A DNA stretch of 45,695 nt from a bacterium (GTDB taxonomy: Bacteria; JAMOTN01): contig JAMOTN010000025.1 of assembly GCA_027062325.1 (NCBI GenBank), forward strand, positions 1-45,695, read 5' to 3'. The notes below the pieces were generated by a model that did not search any database, was not told where the DNA came from, and saw only the letters and a program-made list of their open reading frames with translations. Numbering within the stretch: the first letter of the stretch is position 1; each line of letters opens with the position of its first letter. A program made the translations under genes and the position numbers. Positions 36,079 to 44,138 of the stretch are shown here, piece after piece.

Positions 36079-38339
36079 TACTGACCCTCCTTTGGCTCAA
36101 GCCCGTTAATTTCATCCTCTATATCTGCAAAAACTACTCTATTTCTTCCAGTTTCCTTTGCCGTATAAAGAGCCCTGTCAACTCTTTTTATAAAACTTTC
36201 AACGCTCTCTCCCCTCTGCCAAATACCGACACCTATACTTATAGTCACCCTTATTCCTTTTATAGTCTCTGAAGCTACAGTTTTTCTTATTCTCTCTGCT
36301 ATAACAATTGCACCATCTTTTGCAGTTTCAGGAAGTATAACTGCAAACTCTTCTCCTCCGTATCTACAGGGAATATCGATCTTTCTTACTATTGATTTTA
36401 TCACCTGAGCAACTGCTTTTAAAACTTCATCTCCAACTTGATGTCCATATCTATCATTTATACTCTTAAAATGATCAATATCTGTCATCAATAAAGCAAC
36501 TTCCTTACCATATCTTCTAGCCCTTGCAATCTCCTCCTCTATTCTCATATCAAAGTATCTTCTTACAAACAAACCTGTTAAGCCATCCTTTGTAGCCATT
36601 TCATAAAGCCTTGCACTCTCTACAACACCACTTACCTGAGAAGTCAAAATCTTTAATAACTCTACATAATCGTTGACATTTTTTAAAACCCCTTCAGGAA
36701 GATTTACTACATTTAAAACTCCAACTGTTCTTCCATGTAAACTCAGAGGATAACAAAGCAAATTTCTAACTGACCCCACACTTAAGCCTTTTTCTTTAAA
36801 CTCAACTTCTCCTTTTTTTATCTTATTCAAACTATCCACAAGCTCCCAGTCTCCATCTGAAAACACTTTACCAGCTATTCCTTCACCCTTTTTCAAAATA
36901 ATCTTTTCTCCCTCAGCAAACTTAGATGGCCAAACAGCCTTGACAACAAGACCGCCAGCCCCTGCATCCCATAACATAACCGAAGCCCTCTCACACCCAA
37001 CCGCCTGAACTACTTCTTCCAAAAAGTTTTTTAATATAGCATCTAAATCCGTTAAATCCTGAACTTCCGTAGCAATTTTCTTTATCACCTCAAGTTCACG
37101 TTCTTTTTCTAACTTTTTCAACCTTTCTTCTTCATAAAGATATCGATACTTAACAGCACCAACAGTTAAAAAAAGCATAAACCAACTAAAACACAGTGCT
37201 CCAAAGTGCACGTATTGATTGAATACAAGTCCAATGAAGAACACCCCAGCTACAAAAGGAATATACAGTATATTTCTAATAACCCAATTCTTTGACTTTA
37301 CATCAAACAATATCACCAACGAAATAAAAGCTATAATCAAATCCAGCATCTTATTGCTTTTCAAATACTTCCTATGCTTCAAATCTTTGTAAGCATAGGA
37401 ATGCCAATAAACTCCCGGAATTAAACCCATATCTGTGCTATACCAATCTCTGCTGGTAACATCTCCTACAAATACAACCTTGTCTTTAAAAGCCTCTGTC
37501 AACTCTTCTGTTGACATTTTCAACACCTGCGACATAGAATATTCAATCATATCTTCACGCTCTTTAGGGAACACCACTCTGAAGCTTGAAAGCCTATCAG
37601 TTAAACTTTTATTCAAAACTCCTTCCTTTCTTGAAACTTTTTCTAAATTACTCCTCAATAGAGTCTCGGAGCTAGAACTTTGTCCAACACCTCTCTCAGC
37701 ATTAAACAAGCATAATTTTTCAGCTGAATAGTAATAAGCTGCGTATGCCAAAGTCTTTTCTCCAAAATCCTTATAGTACAAACGATACTTTCTTAATATC
37801 CCATCTTTGTCAAGTTCTACATTCACTATTCCAAAATCTAAAGCCTTTTGCCTTAGCAATTTCGCAGGATATACAACAGATGGAACCAACATGGAATTAT
37901 CTATTCTAACAGCTAAAACTGCAGGGATTTTTTCTAAAAGCCGTGAAAACTCTTTATCATAAGGAGACTCTAATTCAAATAAAATATCAAATAGGATAAC
38001 TTTGGGACAGTTAGAAGAATTTTTGAGCATCGACAAACGCTCTAAGAAATCTATGCAAGCCTTTCTCCTCTCAAAACCATGCTGTACTTTTCCAAAATAC
38101 TCTTCAAGACAATCATCCGTAATAGAAACAACCACCGTACTTTTGTCTTTATCAAACTCACATAACTTCAGTACCTTCTCAAAATACCTACTATTCACAA
38201 ACCAACGCCAGACATAACCGTCTATACCCGCTTCTAAAGCCATTACATATAAGAAGTAATAAACCATACTTCCCACAAAGAAACTCAAAAGTACAAATCT
38301 AAAGTTGGAATATCTTCCAAAAATATTCGATCCCCCCAC
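36078..38339 (-). CDS. CHASE2-GAF-GGDEF diguanylate cyclase
   Basis: 753 residues. N-terminal TM near 12-32, a periplasmic CHASE2-like sensor domain to about 325 (VVVSITDDCLEE, KVVFVGDVTSRDWYSTDMG, IPGVYWHSYA), then two or three TM helices (about 330-400). A GAF domain covers about 420-575 (KKGEGIAGKVF). GGDEF spans about 590-750 with GGEEF at 661-665 and an inhibitory RxxD site (R652, D655). It should synthesise c-di-GMP with product inhibition. The GTG start at 38339 has only a weak ribosome site (TTTTGGA), so the true start may differ by a few codons. Stop overlaps the next gene's ATG by one base. Confidence 0.9.
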   Translation of the reverse strand: MGGSNIFGRYSNFRFVLLSFFVGSMVYYFLYVMALEAGIDGYVWRWFVNSRYFEKVLKLCEFDKDKSTVVVSITDDCLEEYFGKVQHGFERRKACIDFLERLSMLKNSSNCPKVILFDILFELESPYDKEFSRLLEKIPAVLAVRIDNSMLVPSVVYPAKLLRQKALDFGIVNVELDKDGILRKYRLYYKDFGEKTLAYAAYYYSAEKLCLFNAERGVGQSSSSETLLRSNLEKVSRKEGVLNKSLTDRLSSFRVVFPKEREDMIEYSMSQVLKMSTEELTEAFKDKVVFVGDVTSRDWYSTDMGLIPGVYWHSYAYKDLKHRKYLKSNKMLDLIIAFISLVILFDVKSKNWVIRNILYIPFVAGVFFIGLVFNQYVHFGALCFSWFMLFLTVGAVKYRYLYEEERLKKLEKERELEVIKKIATEVQDLTDLDAILKNFLEEVVQAVGCERASVMLWDAGAGGLVVKAVWPSKFAEGEKIILKKGEGIAGKVFSDGDWELVDSLNKIKKGEVEFKEKGLSVGSVRNLLCYPLSLHGRTVGVLNVVNLPEGVLKNVNDYVELLKILTSQVSGVVESARLYEMATKDGLTGLFVRRYFDMRIEEEIARARRYGKEVALLMTDIDHFKSINDRYGHQVGDEVLKAVAQVIKSIVRKIDIPCRYGGEEFAVILPETAKDGAIVIAERIRKTVASETIKGIRVTISIGVGIWQRGESVESFIKRVDRALYTAKETGRNRVVFADIEDEINGLEPKEGQ

Positions 38340-38486
38340 TCCAAAACTGCCTTAAAAAAGTCACTACTTTACTTCCGTAACATATTCCACAACATAGCAC
38401 TCAGTAAGTTTATTCAATTTATTTTATTCAATTTTTTATACAAACCCATTTAACGATATTTCAAACTCAAACCTATAAAACCTCAT
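38340..38486 (-). promoter_or_regulatory. AT-rich gap upstream of the GGDEF gene
   Basis: 147 bp between nadE and the GGDEF gene. On the minus strand it contains two nearby copies of AATTGAATAAA (about 38415-38440) and a possible -10 TATGTT with TTGAAT 15 bp upstream. The promoter of the second-messenger operon is probably here, but no element is convincing. Confidence 0.35.
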
Positions 38487-39419
38487 TTAAACTCCAACAT
38501 CTCTTGGCATTCTGAATTCAAATCCTATTGTTCGCAATGAATACTTAGGAATCAACGGCATATTTCTCTTGAAGGAAGCTTGTTTCACCATCTTAACCAC
38601 TTTATTTACTAACTCTTGCCCATACTTCTCATATAGCTGTCGAGGCTTCCTCCTCAAATCTATCCACTCAAACAATATTTGATCTAAAACCTCATATCCA
38701 ATCCCCAATTCTGCCTCATCCTCTTGATCAATCCAAAGCTCTGCTGTAGGAGTACGATCAATTATCTTTTGGGGAGTTTTAAAGTACCTTGCCATTTGAA
38801 ATACCTGAGTTTTATAAAGGTCTCCGACTGGATAGATAGCTGCTGCCATATCTCCATACCAAGTAGCATATCCTAAAAGTAACTCCGTTTTATTACTTCC
38901 TCCTAAAACAACAGCTTCATTAGCAGAAGCTATATCAAACAACACCGTCATTCTAACTCTAGCTGTTATATTACCTCTTCTAAGCTTTTCAGAGTTTGAT
39001 CGATTAGTTTCTAAACCAATAAGAGTCTCAAATCTCTCTACTATTGGCTTTACATCCAATTCAATCCAATTTACTTTTGGAAATTTATCTCTCAAATGCT
39101 CCACACACTCAAAACTCAACTTACTAGTTACATCAGAATGTGGAAGAAAAACTGCGTACACATTCTCTTCTCCAAAAGCTCTTACTGCAAACTCTAACAC
39201 TACTGCAGAATCCACTCCTCCAGAAATTGTTAAAGCAACCTTTTTAAAACCAAATTTCTCAACCTCATCCTTTAAAAATAGAGTTGTTATTTCTTCGACT
39301 AATTGCTCATTGACCTTTAATTGTTCTTTGATTGCTGCCTCTTCAGTATAATCTTCAACTACTTGTAAACCCTCAGTAAACTTCATATCAAACTTCTCTC
39401 GCTTTTCTATCTGTTTCAC
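38487..39419 (-). CDS. nadE: NAD+ synthetase, synthetase subunit
   Basis: 310 residues from GTG at 39419. Converts nicotinate adenine dinucleotide to NAD+ with ATP and ammonia. The ATP pyrophosphatase P-loop is TISGGVDSAVVLEFA (about 45-60); GGSNKTELLLGYATWYGD (about 182-199) is the conserved substrate region; the tail RRKPRQ is typical. The AGGAGGT site lies immediately before an ATG at 39428, too close to use it, and ten bases before this GTG. Lacks the fused glutaminase domain; the separate nitrilase gene just upstream supplies it. The parS palindrome covers its start. Confidence 0.92.
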   Translation of the reverse strand: MKQIEKREKFDMKFTEGLQVVEDYTEEAAIKEQLKVNEQLVEEITTLFLKDEVEKFGFKKVALTISGGVDSAVVLEFAVRAFGEENVYAVFLPHSDVTSKLSFECVEHLRDKFPKVNWIELDVKPIVERFETLIGLETNRSNSEKLRRGNITARVRMTVLFDIASANEAVVLGGSNKTELLLGYATWYGDMAAAIYPVGDLYKTQVFQMARYFKTPQKIIDRTPTAELWIDQEDEAELGIGYEVLDQILFEWIDLRRKPRQLYEKYGQELVNKVVKMVKQASFKRNMPLIPKYSLRTIGFEFRMPRDVGV

Positions 39420-39427
39420 GTGAAACA
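39412..39427. other. parS chromosome-partition site
   Basis: The perfect 16-bp palindrome TGTTTCACGTGAAACA equals the parS consensus bound by ParB/Spo0J. It straddles the 5' end of nadE. A chance match of this kind is very unlikely in a window of this size. In known genomes parS sites lie mainly near the replication origin. Confidence 0.85.
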
Positions 39428-39451
39428 TACCTCCTTTCTCAAAACTCCTTT

Positions 39452-40342
39452 TTAAAAATGCTTCTTTAATACATCTATGAAGTTCACAAAACCTTCAAGT
39501 TTCTCACGTTGGGCGACAATTCGCTGAAGTTCTCTTAAAGTCATGTCCAACCTCTCATCTCTAAATATTGGTAGGTTTATCCTTGCCACACGCACATCAT
39601 CTATATCCGCATCAGTTATAAGCAATTCTTCCTCAAAATACGAAGCTTTTTTAACATTTCCAAGAGGAGAGTGCACTTCACTTCCTCCCCAAAATATCAG
39701 GCCATTTTCCGTACCAACCCGATTTGAAAATATGGTATAAACTCCGTACAGCTCCGAATATGTCCGTATAAAATTCTCCCAAATATCAGAACTTGCAAGT
39801 TTGGGAGTGTATACTCCTTTACTAGGCGAACAAGCAACTGCTAAGAGATACACTGCTCCATCACACACTGCAACATAAGCAGCAGAAGGATGCCACATAT
39901 CTTCGCATATCAGTATTGCCATACGTCCAAATTTTGTATTAAAAGCTTTAATACGATTGCCACGCGCTGCGTATCGTTGTTCTTCAAACATTCCATAAGT
40001 TGGAAGATAGGCTTTTCTGTGAACATGTAAAATTTTCCCATCCTCTATGTAAGCAGAAGCAATGTGAAATTTATATTCCACGGATTCCTCAATAAAACCA
40101 ACTACAATACTTATATCCTCTTCTTTGCTGACTTTTTTTAGTTCGGATAACTCATCAGATTCTAAAGGCAAAGCAACTTCAAAAACCATGTCCCGCAAAT
40201 CATATCCCGTCAGGGATAGCTCGGGAAACACAACTAATTCTGCTCCTCTCTTTTTGGCTTCTTTTATAAAAGAGATGTGTTTTTTTAAATTTTTCTCCAC
40301 GTCCGCAAGGTAAGGCTTTATCTGAGCTACGGCAACCCTCAC
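39452..40342 (-). CDS. Nitrilase-family glutaminase subunit for NAD+ synthetase
   Basis: 296-residue carbon-nitrogen hydrolase. Triad: Glu in FPELSLTGYDLRD (about residue 42), Lys in HRKAYLPTYGMFEE (about 112), and Cys in ILICEDMWH (about 146). The LPTYGMFEE and GYDLRD segments are typical of the glutaminase domain of glutamine-dependent NAD+ synthetases. It lies just upstream of nadE in the same direction with a gap of about 30 bp; gene order matches domain order in the fused enzyme. It would hydrolyse glutamine and deliver ammonia to NadE. Start GTG or nearby, preceded by GGAGTGAT. Confidence 0.85.
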   Translation of the reverse strand: MRVAVAQIKPYLADVEKNLKKHISFIKEAKKRGAELVVFPELSLTGYDLRDMVFEVALPLESDELSELKKVSKEEDISIVVGFIEESVEYKFHIASAYIEDGKILHVHRKAYLPTYGMFEEQRYAARGNRIKAFNTKFGRMAILICEDMWHPSAAYVAVCDGAVYLLAVACSPSKGVYTPKLASSDIWENFIRTYSELYGVYTIFSNRVGTENGLIFWGGSEVHSPLGNVKKASYFEEELLITDADIDDVRVARINLPIFRDERLDMTLRELQRIVAQREKLEGFVNFIDVLKKHF

Positions 40343-40611
40343 CTAAGATCACTCCTCTCATTAAACTATTAGATTCCAATAAACAAGTCATTAAATTTCT
40401 AATTATGAATAATTATACTTCAATTTTTAAGTGGGCAGTAGTTATTTTTACTCATATTTTGCTTAATTTTTTGCATAGATAAAACAACTGCAAACAAAAA
40501 AACAAAATCGATAAAATTTTCTGATTTGGATATTTTTCTATAAATTAATTTAGTTTTTTTAAAAAAAACTGTAGCAACCGTCAGCAAAATTTTTAATCTC
40601 TTTTCTTTCTA

Positions 40612-40649
40612 TTTTCTTTCTTTCTTTCTTTCTTCCTTCCTTCCTTTCC
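40612..40649. repeat. Polypyrimidine microsatellite (TTTC then TTCC repeats)
   Basis: 38 uninterrupted pyrimidines on the plus strand: TTTC units that change to TTCC units. An adjacent pyrimidine block (40597-40610) is separated by a single A. Such tracts can vary in copy number or form triplex DNA. It lies about 270 bp upstream of the nitrilase-nadE operon. Confidence 0.9.
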
Positions 40650-40880
40650 ACTTTTCCATAGCAAGCTGTATATTTTGAAGCTATACAATGAGTCAATGTA
40701 AAAAATCAATATTTAACTTTAAATCAACTGCTTTAATTTTCTCTTTGATAAATTTTTCTTTACTTTTTTAAAATAAATTTAACAGTTTAGGAAATTTTTT
40801 CGTCTAAAATTAGATCAAACCAAAATAATAGAAGCACTGGAAATAGATAAGAAACACAACAAATATTTCAGAGTAAAAAA

Positions 40881-40902
40881 TTTTAGCTTAATTTTAGCTT
40901 AA
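40881..40902. repeat. Tandem 11-bp direct repeat
   Basis: TTTTAGCTTAA occurs twice head to tail (40881-40891, 40892-40902). The ends of the block (AAATTTTA and TTAAAATTT) are also roughly inverted, so it has partial palindromic character. Low complexity of the region makes chance duplication possible. Confidence 0.6.
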
Positions 40903-41186
40903 AATTTCAACCCAACCTCTGACAAAAGGCTTTGTCCTTACATTTAACCACAATAAAACTAATAAAACAAAATTTAATACAAAAATCCAAAAATTTACAA
41001 CCTAGAAGTAAATCCAGAAGAAATTTTTCACAAAATCTTTTACAAAAGACCATTTACACAAGAATTATTTAAACAAATTTCTTTCCAATATATTTCTCCC
41101 CAATATATCTCGTAAAACATATTTTGATATCTTGAAGCCGTTTAAATTGGAATTAACTCAAAACCAATTAAAAACAAAATAAAATA

Positions 41187-42314
41187 TTAAACAACTTTTT
41201 CAAATATTTTTATCACACTTAGAAAATTTTCTTGCCTCTCTTCTCCAACTAATTTAATTGCTCTTTTAGAGAAAACATTCCACTCAACAGGATTCTTTAA
41301 AACTTTTCTCAACAATCTATACAAATGCTCTAAATCACCGTAATCAACACTTAATCCCATATACTCAACGTCTCCCATACCTTTTACCTTCCAACCAACA
41401 GTAGGAGTACCAAAACTAGCCGCCTCCAAAACGCTCAACGGATGAGCCTCAGCCCTCGACAGAAGAAGATGAACCTTACTTTTTGCATAAAGACTAAACA
41501 ATCTTTCCCTCTCAACGTATCCCAAATACTTTACCCAACCCAAATTATCAATTCTTCTTAACTGCTCCTCATATCTCTTATCTCCACTCCCTGCAACAAC
41601 CACATTAAAATCCCTAAATTCTTCACACAAAGCTATAAGAGTATCGACATCTTTAGGTTCGGCTAATCTAGAAGCCCAAAGTATATCTATATTTCTATCG
41701 GTAAATTTATTTAACCTAATCCCCTCATTAATATTTTCATAATTAAACATCCCAAAATTCTTTACCAAATAGGCTTTTTTCACTCCTAAATCATTCAACC
41801 ACTTCCAATCATCCTCATTAACACATATGAAAGCATCAGTACACTTAATTAATATTTTCTCAATTAACTCATAAATTTTGGAAATACCAGGTCTTTTAAA
41901 GTAAAATCCGTGTACGTGATACACCACTTTAGGATAATTTTCTCCTCCACTCCACAACCCTTTTTCAAAAAAAGTTCTGAAAAATACAGCTAACCTTACC
42001 AAGGCAGCCATTTTCGAAGTGTGTACATGAATCACATCAGGAGAGGAGATTTCTATCACTTTCAGCATCTTAAAGAATGAAATTACATCTTTTAAACCAA
42101 CCTCATAGGGAAAATTCAAATTATAAACCTTTCTAACCAACCCTTCATCAAGCACCTTTCTCAAAAAATCACCATTTTTTGCTACCACTAATTCTACATC
42201 TAAATGTTTAAAAATTCCTTCAAGGTCCACTTTCTTCAACCATTTTAAAAAATTGTATATCCAAACCTGAGCTCCTGCAAACTGCCCATCAAATACAACC
42301 TCTAAAATCTTCAT
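41187..42314 (-). CDS. Glycosyltransferase family 4-like protein
   Basis: 375 residues of the GT-B fold. N-terminal acceptor domain with DVIHVHTSKMAALVRLA (about 93-109) and VVYHVHGFY. C-terminal donor domain with ILWASRLAEPKDVDTLI (about 213-229), VVVAGSGDKRYEEQL, and SRAEAHPLSVLEAASFGTPTV (about 290-310) holding the Glu-rich nucleotide-sugar site of GT4. It builds surface glycans from NDP-sugars; galE at 5167-6120 could supply one. Start ATG at 42314 with GGGGG upstream. The acceptor is unknown. Confidence 0.85.
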   Translation of the reverse strand: MKILEVVFDGQFAGAQVWIYNFLKWLKKVDLEGIFKHLDVELVVAKNGDFLRKVLDEGLVRKVYNLNFPYEVGLKDVISFFKMLKVIEISSPDVIHVHTSKMAALVRLAVFFRTFFEKGLWSGGENYPKVVYHVHGFYFKRPGISKIYELIEKILIKCTDAFICVNEDDWKWLNDLGVKKAYLVKNFGMFNYENINEGIRLNKFTDRNIDILWASRLAEPKDVDTLIALCEEFRDFNVVVAGSGDKRYEEQLRRIDNLGWVKYLGYVERERLFSLYAKSKVHLLLSRAEAHPLSVLEAASFGTPTVGWKVKGMGDVEYMGLSVDYGDLEHLYRLLRKVLKNPVEWNVFSKRAIKLVGEERQENFLSVIKIFEKVV

Positions 42315-42407
42315 CACAACGCCCCCACTCTAAAACCTCTGTCCAAAACTTAAATCACATTTTATCTCACCTACTCCAAAACTATTAACAAAAATAAGAC
42401 ACAAAAT

Positions 42408-42440
42408 CAAAAAGGGCGGAGCATTATTGCCCCGCCCTTC
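42408..42440 (-). terminator. Intrinsic terminator of gdhA
   Basis: AAGGGCGG (42412-42419) pairs with CCGCCCTT (42432-42439) around a 12-base loop. On the minus strand the hairpin is followed by TTTTTGATTTT. It lies just after the gdhA stop codon, matching a strong rho-independent terminator. Confidence 0.85.
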
Positions 42441-42462
42441 AAATACTACCCTTAACTACATA

Positions 42463-43746
42463 CTAAGCATAAAGCCCTCTCATTCTTGTGACTTCCGCAA
42501 CTCTGCTTATAGCAAGGATGTAAGCTGCTTCTCTCATAGGCACATCGTATTCGTTCATCATACGGACTATATCATCAAATGACTGATCCATTATAATTTT
42601 CAACCTTTCTCTTACCTCTTCCAAGGTCCAATAGAACCCTTGTCTATTCTGCACCCACTCAAAGTAACTTACAGTAACTCCTCCTGCATTTGCATATATG
42701 TCTGGAACAATCAACTTTCCCTTACTAACTAGATATTCCTCAGCTACAGGAGTTGTTGGACCATTTGCAGCCTCAATTATAACCTGCGCCTTAATATCCT
42801 TCATAATATCACTTGTAATAGAATTTTCCAACGCCGCTGGAATCAATATATCCACATCTGCCGTCAAAACTCTCAAGTTTCCTTCCTTAACATTCTCAAC
42901 TATCTCCACATCGCTCATACCTGCTGCTGCCTTTACAACAGATTTCGTCTCCTGCACCTTTTCAAACAGTGTTGGAATATCAATTCTATCACCTTTCGCA
43001 AACACAGCCCCCGTTGCATCAGAAACTGCAACGATCTTTGCACCATGCTCATGCAAGAAAAGTGCAGCATGCGAACCAACATTACCAAAACCTTGAATTG
43101 CAATCTTGGCACCAACCAAGTTTATTCCCTTATGCTCAGCTGCTCTCATAGCCACATAATAAACTCCACGCCCTGTTGCTTCAGGTCTTCCACGACTTCC
43201 TCCAAGAACTCCCGGCTTTCCAGTAACTACAGCATTTTCTGTTCTTCCAATATGCATGCTGTAAGTATCCATTATCCAAGCCATCTCACGTGGCCCAGTG
43301 TTAACATCAGGAGCAGGAACATCCTCTTCCGGTCCTATTATCTTTATAATCTCTGCAGTGTAACGCCTTGTAAGCCTCTCTATTTCACCAACGCTCAACT
43401 TTGAAGGATCAACGGCAATTCCACCTTTAGCTCCACCAAATGGAATATTAACAACTGCGGTTTTCCACGTCATCCATTCCGCAAGAGCTGTCACCTCATC
43501 CAAAGTAACTGCTGGGTGAAATCTTATTCCACCCTTACCCGGACCTCTCGCTATATTGTATATAACACGGTGTCCAGTAAACACCTTTACACTTCCATCA
43601 TCCATCTCAACCGGAACAGAAACTGTAACCTGAATTTTAGGCTTACTCAAAATCTCTTTCAAACCAGGATCCAATTTCATGATGTCTGCAGCTTTTTCAA
43701 ATTGCTGAAGAGCAATTTCTCTGGGATTCAAACTTTCTGCGCTCAT
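42463..43746 (-). CDS. gdhA: Glutamate dehydrogenase (Glu/Leu/Phe/Val family)
   Basis: 427 residues, typical hexameric GDH length. Converts glutamate to 2-oxoglutarate and ammonia with NAD(P). Conserved KGGIRFHP (about 71-78) and the catalytic Lys region MTWKTAVVNIPFGGAKGGI (about 92-110). Nucleotide-binding GFGNVGSHAA (about 220-229). Also PAALENSI and EAANGPTTPVA (about 322-332). ATG start after AAGGAGGG. Single-gene transcription unit with its own promoter and terminator. Cofactor preference cannot be read from this. Confidence 0.96.
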   Translation of the reverse strand: MSAESLNPREIALQQFEKAADIMKLDPGLKEILSKPKIQVTVSVPVEMDDGSVKVFTGHRVIYNIARGPGKGGIRFHPAVTLDEVTALAEWMTWKTAVVNIPFGGAKGGIAVDPSKLSVGEIERLTRRYTAEIIKIIGPEEDVPAPDVNTGPREMAWIMDTYSMHIGRTENAVVTGKPGVLGGSRGRPEATGRGVYYVAMRAAEHKGINLVGAKIAIQGFGNVGSHAALFLHEHGAKIVAVSDATGAVFAKGDRIDIPTLFEKVQETKSVVKAAAGMSDVEIVENVKEGNLRVLTADVDILIPAALENSITSDIMKDIKAQVIIEAANGPTTPVAEEYLVSKGKLIVPDIYANAGGVTVSYFEWVQNRQGFYWTLEEVRERLKIIMDQSFDDIVRMMNEYDVPMREAAYILAISRVAEVTRMRGLYA

Positions 43747-43805
43747 AAATGTTCCCTCCTTGCAAGTTTTATCGAGCCGGCCTTTTTTCCAGCCCCTTAA
43801 TTAAG

Positions 43806-43834
43806 TGGTAAAACAAAGGACAGCATTTTGTCAA
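43806..43834 (-). promoter_or_regulatory. Probable gdhA promoter
   Basis: Minus strand TTGACA (43834-43829), 17-bp spacer, TTACCA (43811-43806). The consensus -35 overlaps the stop codon of the upstream small gene. Start would be near 43799, about 50 bases before the gdhA ATG. Confidence 0.55.
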
Positions 43835-44106
43835 TTTTTACCCCACACTCCCGTCACGTATATTATTACCGGTATAACCGAAAATACGAACAAAATCATC
43901 ACTATAAACCAGTTTGGAATATTATAACTGCTCAAATTTTCACCAATTTTCTTTTCAATAGTTATAATAAAATCCTCTATTATGTCACTTACCCTCAATA
44001 TTTTCCCTACAAATGAAGAGCTTCTCTCCTCTACTCTACTCTCTACAACTTCTTCTTTAATTTCTAAGTTAACCTTTTCAACCTTATTTGATTCTTTATT
44101 AACCAT
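43831..44106 (-). CDS. Small single-TM membrane protein
   Basis: 91 residues. A charged, mainly helical N-terminal part (about 1-60) is followed by one C-terminal TM helix (about 67-86, WFIVMILFVFSVIPVIIYV) and a short tail. A tail-anchored topology is suggested, with the soluble part in the cytoplasm. Strong AAAGGAGAGG before the ATG. It follows the TPR gene by 32 bp on the same strand, so they may act together. No family recognised. Confidence 0.65.
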   Translation of the reverse strand: MVNKESNKVEKVNLEIKEEVVESRVEERSSSFVGKILRVSDIIEDFIITIEKKIGENLSSYNIPNWFIVMILFVFSVIPVIIYVTGVWGKN

Positions 44107-44138
44107 TCTAACCCTCTCCTTTTAATGCAATCTATACT

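Larger units (their letters stand above)
40343..41186. other. Noncoding AT-rich intergenic region
   Basis: 844 bp without a supported gene, among the most AT-rich stretches in the window. Holds the polypyrimidine tract 40612-40649, a tandem 11-bp repeat (40881-40902), a GACAAA/TTTGTC hairpin (40921-40936), similar CCAATATAT-containing segments near 41085-41110, and DnaA-box-like 9-mers at 40944-40952, 41024-41032 and 41052-41060. A TATAAT on the minus strand (40417-40412) may be the -10 of the nitrilase-nadE operon, without a good -35. It could include the terminator of the glycosyltransferase gene, or a degraded gene. Confidence 0.6.

Noticed and set aside
40343-41186. tRNA or small structured RNA in the large gap
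   Set aside because: No cloverleaf-like pairing or GC-rich stems; sequence is low-complexity AT-rich.
42698-43800. Several plus-strand frames opposite gdhA
   Set aside because: Antisense shadows of a highly conserved gene.
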